A stretch of 54,054 nucleotides of DNA. It comes from an uncultured Fretibacterium sp. (lineage in GTDB: Bacteria > Synergistota > Synergistia > Synergistales > Aminobacteriaceae). Positions 9,439-18,267 of this stretch are shown piece after piece. Location of the stretch: NCBI GenBank assembly GCA_937915755.1, contig CALGGR010000056.1, forward strand, positions 1-54,054, written 5' to 3'. The notes below the pieces were generated by a model. It saw only the letters and a program-made list of their open reading frames with translations, did no database searches and was not told the DNA's origin. How positions within the stretch are numbered: the first letter of the stretch is position 1; each line of letters opens with the position of its first letter. The position numbers and the translations under genes were made by a program.

Positions 9439-10818
9439 TTAGAGCATACTTCCTAACGTTGAGAGCATCAGCGAGCCTATGATGAGGATTATTGCTCCGC
9501 CGAGACGTGATGAGATCTGCGCGAAAGGCATAAGTTCCATTCTGTGTGCTGCCGAGAGAACCGCAACGTCGCCAGTTCCGCCCATGTTCGACATGCAAAG
9601 CCCCGCAGTGATTCCAGCCTCGACTGGGTAGAAGCCAACGAATGAGCCGACAAGCCCCGCGCCGATGAATGCACCGATGCAAGCAAGGAAGCACATAAGC
9701 AGGTACATCATGCTGAAGCTGCTGATTACAACGTCAAGGCTCAAGTAGCAAAGTCCGATACCAACCATCAGCATTGACGTGAGGTTGCCCATTACGAACT
9801 GGAACCACTGATAGCAGCAAACCTCGATGAACTCAGGAAGAACGTTGAAGACCTTGCAAAGTGCGACTGTGATTATCATCCAAGCATAGGCGTGAATATT
9901 TACGGAAGGAACGAGCTTAATCCACGTGCCCGCAACGATGTAGCCCCAAGCGAAGAATGTTGTCGACACGAGGAGGCCGATTCCGAGATTCGTAACGGTA
10001 ACTTTGTCGCGCTTCTTCTGCATTTCGGGGGAAATCTCGTACTCCGCAGGGTCATCATTCGCGCCCGTCTTCATGAGTGCGCCCTGACCGTTGAAGAATT
10101 TTCCGGCAAGGACTTTCACGAGGATACCGGCGAGGACGATCGATGTTGCGTTTCCGATTGCGACCGCCGGGTTCATGATTGAGATTGCTTCCTCAGCTGT
10201 CATAGTTCCTGAACTCTCGAATATCTTGCTGAGTGGAACTGCGCCTGCTCCCATTCCGCCGCCCATTATTGGAAGTGCGATGAGGAGGACTGCCTTAACC
10301 ACGCCGAAGCCTGAGAAGTGTCCTGCCGCCGCAACAAGCCCGAACGACACGATGATTGCCCCGAAGATCGCCGGGAAGTAACGAGCCGCCGCTTTGATGA
10401 GCAATTTCCTGTTCATTCCGAGAATTGAGCCTGTAATAAGCGCGGCAATGTAGAAGTCGAGGAACGCGCCCGTCGGCTTGAAGAACGTATCAATATTCTT
10501 CATGAGCGTCGCAGTGAAATCTCCCTTGCCGATTATGCCGGAGATTATGTCGAACGCACCGAAGAAATTCATGTATCTCAGGAAGCCCATTCCGAATATT
10601 ATTACGACAGGCCCGCCGCCCAAGAACGTGTTTACGATTGGGAGGTTGTCGCCGATTTCCTGAAGGATTGCCCCGCAGACTATCATGAACGCGAAACAGC
10701 CCGCCATTCCCGCCGGAAGCACCCCGAGCATTGCCGACAGCAACACTACGGCCGAGAACATCGCAAAGTATTTCGGCGGAAGATGGAAAATCTTGAAGCC
10801 TTTGTATTCGTCTGACAT
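9439..10818 (-). CDS. 2-hydroxycarboxylate (malate/citrate) : Na+ symporter
   Basis: This is an inner-membrane carrier of about 459 aa of the 2HCT family (CitS, CimH, MaeN), which imports citrate, malate or lactate with Na+ or exchanges them. The GGxG re-entrant loop motifs are visible (MGGGMGAGAVPLS, and MGGTGDVAVLSAAHRMEL near the C-terminus). The ending AQISSRLGGAIILI is typical. It has AAGGAG before the ATG and follows a 57-aa ORF and malic enzyme on the same strand, so malate is the most likely substrate. The chemistry would be malate uptake followed by decarboxylation to pyruvate. Confidence 0.9.
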   Translation of the reverse strand: MSDEYKGFKIFHLPPKYFAMFSAVVLLSAMLGVLPAGMAGCFAFMIVCGAILQEIGDNLPIVNTFLGGGPVVIIFGMGFLRYMNFFGAFDIISGIIGKGDFTATLMKNIDTFFKPTGAFLDFYIAALITGSILGMNRKLLIKAAARYFPAIFGAIIVSFGLVAAAGHFSGFGVVKAVLLIALPIMGGGMGAGAVPLSKIFESSGTMTAEEAISIMNPAVAIGNATSIVLAGILVKVLAGKFFNGQGALMKTGANDDPAEYEISPEMQKKRDKVTVTNLGIGLLVSTTFFAWGYIVAGTWIKLVPSVNIHAYAWMIITVALCKVFNVLPEFIEVCCYQWFQFVMGNLTSMLMVGIGLCYLSLDVVISSFSMMYLLMCFLACIGAFIGAGLVGSFVGFYPVEAGITAGLCMSNMGGTGDVAVLSAAHRMELMPFAQISSRLGGAIILIIGSLMLSTLGSML

Positions 10819-10833
10819 TATGATTTCTCCTTG

Positions 10834-11007
10834 TTATGTGGAATAAGGTTTTGCAGTGCCGTTATCCTGATGAGCAAGGGAAAATTTTTGTCGTGCCCTC
10901 TCTGCTTCCTCGCGGGTATCGTAGACAATTTCCCTTCCATTGTGATAGACCGTCCTGAACATCAAGTCCATCGCCTTCACTACCTCGTCAACTTCATCAG
11001 TATTCAT
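10834..11007 (-). CDS. 57-aa hypothetical protein in the malate operon
   Basis: A small ORF starting MNTDEVDEVVKAMDLMF and ending HQDNGTAKPYST, charged and without membrane segments. It lies between malic enzyme (34-nt gap) and the 2HCT transporter (15-nt gap). Coding-like amino-acid use and tight packing argue that it is real, but the ribosome site is weak. I do not recognise it; it is too polar to be an oxaloacetate decarboxylase gamma subunit. Confidence 0.5.
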   Translation of the reverse strand: MNTDEVDEVVKAMDLMFRTVYHNGREIVYDTREEAERARQKFSLAHQDNGTAKPYST

Positions 11008-11040
11008 TTACGATATTGGCACTGCATTAACCGCGTGGGA

Positions 11041-12210
11041 TTAGAGCCTTGCAACTCCTGACTTCCTCGCCGCTTCAGCAACAGCCTTTGAGACTGCCGG
11101 CCCTACTCTTGGGTCAAACGCCGCAGGAATGATGTAGTCCGGCGTAGGATTGTCCACCAAGTCAGCAAGAGCGTGTGAAGCCGCAACCTTCATGGCCTCG
11201 TTGATGTCGCTTGCACGAACGTCGAATGTTCCTCTGAAGATTCCCGGGAACGCGAGAACGTTGTTGATCTGGTTGGGGAAGTCGCTTCGTCCTGTCGAGA
11301 TTACTTTTGCGCCGGCTGCCTTTGCGTCATCGGGGAAGATTTCGGGTGTCGGATTAGCGCACGCGAAGATTATGGGGTCTTTGGCCATTGAGCGAACCAT
11401 GTCCTGAGTTACGCTGCCCGGTGCTGAAACTCCGATGAAAACGTCCGCGCCCTTCATTGCGTCAGCGAGTCCGCCCTTGAGACCTTCGGGGTTTGTTACT
11501 TCGGCCATCTCGGACTTGATCCAGTTCATTCCCTTTTCGCGTCCCTTGTAGACGATTCCTGTACGGTCGCAGAGGGTTACGTTCTTGAGGCCGGCTGAGA
11601 TTAGGAGCTTTGTGATTGCGATTGCTGCTGCTCCTGCACCGTTTACGGCGACTTTGATGTTACCGATGTCTTTGCCGACGACTTTCAGGGCGTTGATGAG
11701 TCCCGCGAGCGTGATTACTGCTGTACCGTGCTGGTCATCATGGAAGATCGGAATGTCGCACTTCTCCTTGAGTTTCCGCTCAATCTCGAAGCAACGGGGG
11801 GCGGCGATGTCCTCAAGGTTGATTCCGCCGAATGAGCCGGAGATGTTGTAGACGGTCTCAACGAACGCGTCAACATCTTTCGTCTTCACACAAAGCGGGA
11901 ATGCGTCAACGCCTCCGAACGCCTTGAAGAGAACGCACTTGCCCTCCATGACGGGCATACCAGCTTCAGGGCCGATGTCTCCGAGTCCGAGTACCGCACT
12001 TCCGTCAGTAACGACGAGGCAGAGGTTGTGGCGGCGCGTGAGGTCGTAGCTTCTTCCCACGTCCTTCTGAATTGCAAGGCATGGTTCAGCAACGCCCGGT
12101 GTGTAAGCGAGTGAAAGGTCGTCTTTTGTTGCGACTGGGACGGTGGCGATGACCTCGATTTTCCCTTTCCACTGTTCGTGGAGTCTGAGTGATTCTGCTG
12201 CGTAGTCCAT
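11041..12210 (-). CDS. NAD(P)-dependent malic enzyme (malate to pyruvate + CO2)
   Basis: The protein is about 389 aa, the short bacterial malic enzyme length. It shows the N-terminal YTPGVAEPCLAI motif, the catalytic and metal region around FGGVDAFPLCV and IEDIAAP-like NLEDIAAPRCFEIE, IFHDDQHGTAVITLAGL, a Rossmann fold (VAVNGAGAAAIAITKLL), and FACANPTPEI. It makes pyruvate and NAD(P)H from malate in the cytosol. GAGGAGG precedes the ATG. It heads the malate unit with the small ORF, the 2HCT carrier and the zinc-ribbon protein. Confidence 0.93.
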   Translation of the reverse strand: MDYAAESLRLHEQWKGKIEVIATVPVATKDDLSLAYTPGVAEPCLAIQKDVGRSYDLTRRHNLCLVVTDGSAVLGLGDIGPEAGMPVMEGKCVLFKAFGGVDAFPLCVKTKDVDAFVETVYNISGSFGGINLEDIAAPRCFEIERKLKEKCDIPIFHDDQHGTAVITLAGLINALKVVGKDIGNIKVAVNGAGAAAIAITKLLISAGLKNVTLCDRTGIVYKGREKGMNWIKSEMAEVTNPEGLKGGLADAMKGADVFIGVSAPGSVTQDMVRSMAKDPIIFACANPTPEIFPDDAKAAGAKVISTGRSDFPNQINNVLAFPGIFRGTFDVRASDINEAMKVAASHALADLVDNPTPDYIIPAAFDPRVGPAVSKAVAEAARKSGVARL

Positions 12211-12274
12211 AAGATTTTATCCTCCTCAAACTATTTATTCATCACGGCACTAATGACCGTTGATTTCCGAAAGG

Positions 12275-12309
12275 GTAAAAAATATTTGTGCTACAAGTAA
12301 AAAATATTT
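12275..12309. promoter_or_regulatory. 13-bp direct repeats upstream of the malate operon
   Basis: GTAAAAAATATTT occurs exactly at 12275-12287 and 12297-12309, a 22-bp period (two helical turns), 65 to 100 bp upstream of the malic enzyme start. Two sites on one DNA face suggest a regulator-binding pair. Confidence 0.4.
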
Positions 12310-12335
12310 ACGATGATGTAATTATACAGGCGATT

Positions 12336-13256
12336 TCACACTTTGGCCATACTCATTATTGCCGACACAAATTCCGACATGCTTATGCCCTTAGCCTTTG
12401 CCGCTTTAGGGACGAGACTTGTTGCCGTCATTCCCGGAGCTGTGTTCACCTCAAGGATATACGCCTTCCCGTCCTCCGTGAGCCTGAAGTCCGCCCTGCT
12501 GTAACCCCTGCACCCCAGAGCCTCATGTGCCCTCACCGCGTAATCCCCAATCATGGCCGCAATCTCGTCAGGAATTTCAGCGGGGACTATGTAATCCGTC
12601 GCGCCTTTCGTGTACTTGTTGCTGTAATCATAGTAGCCCGTATGAGGTCGTATCTCTATCACAGGGAGTGCCTCTGTCTTTCCGTCTTTCTCCCAAACAG
12701 GGCAGGTAATCTCTCGTCCAGGTATATATTCTTCGGCCATGACTTCACCCGCGTAACTTTCACGCGCAAGATTGAGGGCATCGTTGAGATTCTGCGGAGT
12801 AAGCTCAGGGATTATTGAGACCCCGACTGTTGATCCTCCGGCGCAAGGCTTAACGACAACGTTCCGGCCAATCTCGCGTACAACGTCATCATAATTTCGC
12901 GGGAGGAATATTGATTTCGGGACTGGGATTCCTGCGCGGGCAAAGAATTTCTGAGCCTCCCATTTGTCCATAGCCAACGCGCTCGCGTGAGAGCCTGAAC
13001 CCGTGTAAGGTATCCCGAGCTCAGTGAGCTTTGCCTGCAACTGACCGCCCTCGCCCCAATCGCCGTGCATCGCTATGAATGCCCCGTCAATCCCCGAACG
13101 TTTCAGACTGTCAGCGTCCCCAAGCCTCAGAAGGTCAACCATAAAAACCTCGAAGCCCGCATCAGCCAGAGCGTCTGTTACAGCCTTTCCGCTCCTCAGT
13201 GAAACCTCACGTTCACGCCCGTCTCCTCCGCATAATACTGCAACTCTCTTCATCAT
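12336..13256 (-). CDS. ddl: D-alanine--D-alanine ligase
   Basis: An ATP-grasp ligase of about 306 aa that joins two D-alanines for peptidoglycan precursors in the cytosol. The N-terminal VAVLCGGDGREREVSLRSG matches the family signature; GSHASALAMDKWEAQKFF, VVKPCAGGSTVGV and the C-terminal ILEVNTAPGMTATSLVPKAA (metal and D-Ala binding) are all present. It directly follows the dehydrogenase gene, with start and stop abutting at 13256/13257, so the two are probably co-transcribed although the functional link is not obvious. Confidence 0.95.
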   Translation of the reverse strand: MMKRVAVLCGGDGREREVSLRSGKAVTDALADAGFEVFMVDLLRLGDADSLKRSGIDGAFIAMHGDWGEGGQLQAKLTELGIPYTGSGSHASALAMDKWEAQKFFARAGIPVPKSIFLPRNYDDVVREIGRNVVVKPCAGGSTVGVSIIPELTPQNLNDALNLARESYAGEVMAEEYIPGREITCPVWEKDGKTEALPVIEIRPHTGYYDYSNKYTKGATDYIVPAEIPDEIAAMIGDYAVRAHEALGCRGYSRADFRLTEDGKAYILEVNTAPGMTATSLVPKAAKAKGISMSEFVSAIMSMAKV

Positions 13257-14120
13257 TTAGCCTCCGTAATACTTTATGAGTGTCTGTGTGCCGTTCTCGC
13301 CAAAACCGTCATCATCAAGCTTCTTGTAGTGGCTCATTACTGTGAGGAGGACATCAAGATTCAGATTCTCTTTTCCTGCCTCGTCAACAGCAAGCAATAA
13401 ATCCTTCACGAAATGTTTGATTGAGAAGCCCGGCGTAAAATCGCGGTCAAGTATCTTAGGTGCTGCGCTCTCAAGCTGCCTTGACCCTGCCCCTCCTGTT
13501 GATACAGCGCGGAGGAATTTCGGCATGTCGAGACCTTTAGCTTTTGCGTATGTCATGGCCTCACAGACTCCTGCGATAGTTCCGGCTATTATTATCTGGT
13601 TGGCGAGTTTTGTGTGCTGACCCATTCCCGGCCCGCCCATGTAGTTGATGTTCGTGCCCATTGCGCGGAATAGTGGCAAGCAGGCGTTATAGTCCTCCTC
13701 ATCTCCTCCCACCATTATTGAGAGTGAGGCATTCTTCGCGCCGCTGACTCCTCCAGTAACAGGAGCATCGAGAAAGTGAAGCCCTCTCTTCGTAGCTTCG
13801 TCGTGAATCATCTTCGCAAGAGACGGGCTGTCAGTAGTCATGTCGATAATGTATGAGCCTTCCTTCATGCTGTCAAGAAGTCCCCCTGATACAAAGTAGA
13901 CCTCCTCAACGTCCTTAGGGACACCGAGCATAGTTATTGCAACGTCAGAATCCTTCGCACAATCGTAGACGGAGCTGTGATATTTCGCGCCGTTGCTGAT
14001 TATGTCGTATACCTTCATGATTGAGCGGGCGTATATTTCGATGCTGAAGCCTAACTTTATGAGGTTCTTTATCATAGGCTTGCCCATTCTTCCGGTACCT
14101 ATAAAGGCTATATTCTTCAT
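13257..14120 (-). CDS. Beta-hydroxyacid dehydrogenase (3-hydroxyisobutyrate/tartronate semialdehyde type)
   Basis: About 287 aa. The N-terminal Rossmann motif IAFIGTGRMGKPMIKNL and the substrate-binding DAPVTGGVSGAKNASLSIMV are signatures of the family that includes 3-hydroxyisobutyrate dehydrogenase and GarR. The catalytic Lys lies in HTKLANQIIIAG. These cytosolic enzymes interconvert a hydroxyacid and a semialdehyde with NAD(P). The exact substrate cannot be read from sequence. AGGAGGAATAAG precedes the ATG; the gene is divergent from the glycosyltransferase. Confidence 0.85.
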   Translation of the reverse strand: MKNIAFIGTGRMGKPMIKNLIKLGFSIEIYARSIMKVYDIISNGAKYHSSVYDCAKDSDVAITMLGVPKDVEEVYFVSGGLLDSMKEGSYIIDMTTDSPSLAKMIHDEATKRGLHFLDAPVTGGVSGAKNASLSIMVGGDEEDYNACLPLFRAMGTNINYMGGPGMGQHTKLANQIIIAGTIAGVCEAMTYAKAKGLDMPKFLRAVSTGGAGSRQLESAAPKILDRDFTPGFSIKHFVKDLLLAVDEAGKENLNLDVLLTVMSHYKKLDDDGFGENGTQTLIKYYGG

Positions 14121-14149
14121 GTACGATCTTATTCCTCCTGCTTGAATGC

Positions 14150-14155
14150 TATAAT
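14150..14155 (+). promoter_or_regulatory. Probable -10 box of the glycosyltransferase gene
   Basis: TATAAT lies in the short divergent space between the dehydrogenase and the glycosyltransferase, about 45 bp before the chosen ATG. No good -35 box is visible at 17 bp upstream. Confidence 0.3.
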
Positions 14156-14201
14156 CGAGTTGATCATGATAATATCACAGAAAGGATTGAATTTTCACAT
14201 A

Positions 14202-15150
14202 ATGCCTCAGCGTATTTCGGTAGTCCTAGCGTCATACAACGGTGCTGAATTTATCATTGAGCAGTTAGATTCGATTCGTGAGCAGACGATGAAGCCTGAT
14301 GAAGTTATTATTGCTGACGATTTTTCGACGGACGGGACATTTGAGATTTGCAGGAAATATATTGGTGATAATAATCTGAAGGGCTGGATCGTTTACCGAA
14401 ACTCTGAGAATATGGGAGTGAGTCAAAATTTCCGCGAGGCATTGATGAAGTCGACGGGGGATTACATCTTCACATGCGATCAGGACGATATATGGATTCC
14501 CGACAAGATTTCCGCGATGTCTACGGCCATGAACGAACACCCTGAAATCTTTCTTCTTGCGTCGAATTATATCCCTGTCAGGAATGGCGAGAGAATAGAG
14601 CATTCATACATTAAATATTAAATATCTTTCACGCGATGACGGTGAGATTATCCCGATGAAGTTGAAGGATTACTGGCTGAGGAATTTGCGTCCGGGCTGT
14701 ACATTCTGCTTCAGGCGCGAAATTCTCTCCCGCTTCAAAGTCATGGACATTCCCGAAAGATTACACGACTCTATGCTCTGGAAGTACGCAGTCGTTTCGG
14801 ACGGCCTATACCTAATCAACCGGCAGCTAATACTCTACAGGAGGCACGAATCAAACGCGACAAACCAATTCCGCCGAGTCCCCCCGAACGTCAGCCAGAG
14901 AATAAAGGGAATAGAGGTTGACGCTGAAATGTTCGGGAAATTTCTTGAGGCATCAGACGGACTCATGATTACTCCGTCGAACCAGAACGAAATACGGGGA
15001 ATGTTGAAATTCATGGAACGACGCAGGAAAATCCTCGAAGCTCGAAATCCCATAACAACCGCTATTTTCGTCATCATGAACCTGAAATATTACTCGACCT
15101 TCAGAAGCGCAATGTCGGATATATACGCGGTGTTGAAGTTATGCGAGTAG
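14202..15150 (+). pseudogene. GT2 family glycosyltransferase, broken by a 7-bp duplication
   Basis: The first half (to 14621) is a GT-A fold: ISVVLASYNGAEFIIEQLDS, DEVIIADDFSTDGT, and TGDYIFTCDQDDIW with the metal-binding DxD-type motif. It resembles rhamnosyl or galactosyl transferases acting on surface polysaccharide. The second half (to 15150) continues with LSRDDGEIIPMKLKDYW and the usual HDSMLWKYAVV. The frame breaks at an exact tandem ATTAAAT (14610-14616, 14617-14623). Removing one copy gives HSYIKYLSRDD in a single frame of about 313 residues. The break is therefore simple and potentially reversible. Confidence 0.8.
14610..14623 (+). repeat. Exact 7-bp tandem duplication causing a frameshift
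   Basis: ATTAAAT is present twice in tandem inside the glycosyltransferase. Losing one unit restores the reading frame exactly, which points to slipped-strand mispairing as the cause. Confidence 0.8.
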
Positions 15151-15193
15151 CCTACATGCTATAATCTCAACAAAAAACGGAGATTTTCATATA

Positions 15194-18100
15194 GTGATTA
15201 CCCGCCCCATAAAGAAATCATTAACAAGAACATTACGCAACAAGACTATTCTCGAACGCGCAGGAATTTCCGCAAGAGCCTACCTAACTCCCAAAGATGG
15301 CCACACACTAGCGATATTCCCGGACACGACTCAAGCCTCGCTTTTCACGCAGGACTTCAGGACACTTTTCCCGGAGCGCGACATATTTCTGCTCCCCGAA
15401 ATGCCTCTCACCCCACAATCCGGAAGCATTCGTCCTCTTCTCTTAGAACGCGGTGAAATCCTGAAGCGTTGGGCAGAATCTCAGGGAGTAATGGCCGCAA
15501 CACCCGGCGCGTTAATGGCCTCATGCCTCACGGGTGTTTCAACCGCAAAAATCTCTCTCTCCCAAGCCTTCAATGTCGATTCCCTCAAAGACTGGCTGAT
15601 TTCGTCGGGCTACAATCCTTCGAGCCTCGTATGGATGCCCGGTCAGTTCGCACAGCGCGGATTCATCATTGACGTTTACGATCCGGCTTACGCGATGCCC
15701 TTGCGGTTTGAGTTCATGGATGAGGAATTGGAGAGGATAGGAGGATTCCACCCCGACACTCAGAAGTCGAGTACGGAGTTGATGGCCCTGAAGGAAGTAA
15801 CGCTTCATGGAATCTCTGAGGCAGTCATTGCGAAAGCTATTAACCTTCTTCCGCCCGACACTCTGGTAATCCTCAATGAACCAGCTAAGACAGAATCGCA
15901 GGCCGAGTCATTCATGTGGCTGTGGCGAGAAGTTTTTGAGACGATAAGTGCCGGCTACGATGTTGAGGAATGGGACAAAGTTTTCATGAAACTCGCGAAA
16001 TTCCCGGTTGTAAGAATCTCCAATGACCCCACAAAATCCGATGCTGAGTTCCCGACAGACTCTCTCCCTGCATTCAGAGGCAACCCTGAGAATATTCTGA
16101 CACTCTGCGAGGGCCTTGCGAATAACGGTTACAGCGTTGAGGTTTTCACGAACAATCCGGTGTTCCAGAAACTTCCGTACAATATTCATGAGGGAAATTT
16201 GTCGGCTGGTTTCATGGACAGGGCAGCGAAGAAACTCTTTCTCTCAGAGCGCGAACTCTCAGGCATAAACGCCGGAATATCATTGACACAACGAAAGACT
16301 CCTAATGATTGGAATGAGGGCGGGAAGTTATCATTGGGACAGCTGGTGATTCATGATGATTATGGTACGGGGATATTCAGGGGGATTCAGACGATTGACG
16401 CATCAGGAGTCCCTCTTGATGTTCTCACGATTGAGTTTGCGGACAATCAGGTACTCCTTATCCCGGTGACACAATCGGATAAGCTCACCGGCCTCAACGA
16501 ACATGAGAGTGAGTTGTCGAAAATTGACCGTCTTAAAGGCAAGACATGGAAGCGGAATCTCCAGAAGACTCAGGAGCGGGCCCAGCGTGAAGCATTACAG
16601 CTAATGACGATATTTGCCCAGCGAGAACTAGAGAGGCGGCCTCCGTATGCTGCGACTGACGAGGCTTATGATGAGTTCGTGAAGGCTTTTACGTTCAACG
16701 AGACCGCTGACCAGTTGAAGGCCGTGAAAGAGATCATGGCCGACCTGTCCTCAAATTTCCCGATGGACAGGCTTCTTGTCGGCGATGTAGGCTTTGGGAA
16801 GACAGAGGTTGCGTTGAGGGCAGCGTTCAGGGTAGTGATGTCAGGATTTCAGGTCTGCGTGCTGGTTCCGACGACGATATTGGCACAGCAGCATTACGCG
16901 GCGTTCCAGTCGAGGCTTTCCGGCTTCCCTGTGAACGTTGGGCTAATATCGCGCTTCTTAACGGCCAAGCAGTCGAAAGAGGTCTTAAAGTCAACCGAAG
17001 AAGGAAGAGTAGATATTCTCATCGGGACACACAAGCTCTTACAGAATGGCGTGAAGTTCAAGAACTTGGGACTTCTCATCATTGACGAGGAACATCGTTT
17101 CGGCGTAATGCACAAGGAGAGCCTCAAGATTTCTTACGGCAAGACCGACGTACTGAGCCTCTCAGCGACGCCTATACCGCGTACCCTTGAGATGGCACTT
17201 CGTGGACTGAGGAGCATTTCTGTACTTTCGACGCCTCCCGAAGACCGCCTTCCGATAACGACATACACAGGGCAGTTCAACGCTGGAACGATTCGCCGTG
17301 CAATAACGTATGAATTGAATCGCGGGGGACAAGTCTATTTCCTTTCCTGTAAAATCTCACGAATGCCTGAATACATGAGGATGCTTTCGGCATTTTTCCC
17401 TGATGCTGTGATAAAGACTGCACACGGAGAGATGAAGGAGAAGGAACTTGAGGAGACAATGGTTGAGTTCTATGACGGTAAAATCGACATTCTCGTTGCG
17501 ACGACTATCATCGAGAGCGGGCTTGATGTTGGCAGAGCGAATACCATAATCATCGACAACGCGGAAGAGTTAGGACTTGCCCAGATGTACCAGCTGCGTG
17601 GACGAGTAGGAAGGCGCGGTGAAAAGGCATTTGCGTATTTCTTCTACCCTGAGAAAGAAACGCTGAATCAGGATACTCTTGACCGTCTCGAAGCTATTGC
17701 GACAATGACGGAACTCGGCTCAGGCTACGAGATAGCGCGTAAGGACTTGGATATTAGAGGAGGCGGCGAAGTTGGCGGAACACTTCAGCACGGAACAACG
17801 CGAAACAGCTCCTACAATCTCTTCTACAGGATGCTTGAACAGGAACTTGACAGGCTTCGCGGAAAGAAGGAAGCTCCTAAGCCAGAGATTACTTCAGACA
17901 GGGGGAGTGGCTTTATTCCTGAACACTACATTCCGCAGGACGATGTTAGGATTACGCTGTACAGGCGAATGATCAACGCTGTTGGACTTGATGAACTTGA
18001 CGCGCTGTGCGATGAGATGTCGGACAGATTCGGTAAAGTTCCAAACGAGGTGAAGTACCTTGCCTCTCTTACGGCGGTGAAGAACTTCGGGGGACGCTAC

Positions 18101-18229
18101 GGGATTCGTGAAATCAGCATCAAGAAGGGAACGGTTACGGCAAAGTATTCAGGAACAGAAATTCCGGAACGATTGAAGAAATACCTCAAGTCATTGGGGC
18201 AATATCTGAAACTTGTTAATGTAGGGTAA
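15194..18229 (+). CDS. mfd: Transcription-repair coupling factor
   Basis: A DNA translocase of about 1011 aa that removes RNA polymerase stalled at lesions and recruits UvrA. UvrB-like domains come first, then the RNA-polymerase-interacting CarD/RID domain (LSLGQLVIHDDYGTGIFRGI, about residues 385-410). The RecG-like motor follows, with Walker A LLVGDVGFGKTEVA (about 531-544), the DEEH box (IIDEEHRFGV), the SATPIPRTLEMAL motif and the QLRGRVGR motif VI, then the C-terminal TRCF domain. The start is GTG. It is slightly shorter than the 1150-residue E. coli protein. Confidence 0.95.
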   Translation: MITRPIKKSLTRTLRNKTILERAGISARAYLTPKDGHTLAIFPDTTQASLFTQDFRTLFPERDIFLLPEMPLTPQSGSIRPLLLERGEILKRWAESQGVMAATPGALMASCLTGVSTAKISLSQAFNVDSLKDWLISSGYNPSSLVWMPGQFAQRGFIIDVYDPAYAMPLRFEFMDEELERIGGFHPDTQKSSTELMALKEVTLHGISEAVIAKAINLLPPDTLVILNEPAKTESQAESFMWLWREVFETISAGYDVEEWDKVFMKLAKFPVVRISNDPTKSDAEFPTDSLPAFRGNPENILTLCEGLANNGYSVEVFTNNPVFQKLPYNIHEGNLSAGFMDRAAKKLFLSERELSGINAGISLTQRKTPNDWNEGGKLSLGQLVIHDDYGTGIFRGIQTIDASGVPLDVLTIEFADNQVLLIPVTQSDKLTGLNEHESELSKIDRLKGKTWKRNLQKTQERAQREALQLMTIFAQRELERRPPYAATDEAYDEFVKAFTFNETADQLKAVKEIMADLSSNFPMDRLLVGDVGFGKTEVALRAAFRVVMSGFQVCVLVPTTILAQQHYAAFQSRLSGFPVNVGLISRFLTAKQSKEVLKSTEEGRVDILIGTHKLLQNGVKFKNLGLLIIDEEHRFGVMHKESLKISYGKTDVLSLSATPIPRTLEMALRGLRSISVLSTPPEDRLPITTYTGQFNAGTIRRAITYELNRGGQVYFLSCKISRMPEYMRMLSAFFPDAVIKTAHGEMKEKELEETMVEFYDGKIDILVATTIIESGLDVGRANTIIIDNAEELGLAQMYQLRGRVGRRGEKAFAYFFYPEKETLNQDTLDRLEAIATMTELGSGYEIARKDLDIRGGGEVGGTLQHGTTRNSSYNLFYRMLEQELDRLRGKKEAPKPEITSDRGSGFIPEHYIPQDDVRITLYRRMINAVGLDELDALCDEMSDRFGKVPNEVKYLASLTAVKNFGGRYGIREISIKKGTVTAKYSGTEIPERLKKYLKSLGQYLKLVNVG

Positions 18230-18267
18230 AATATTCAGCAAAATTTTCCGAAAGGATATGAAAGATT

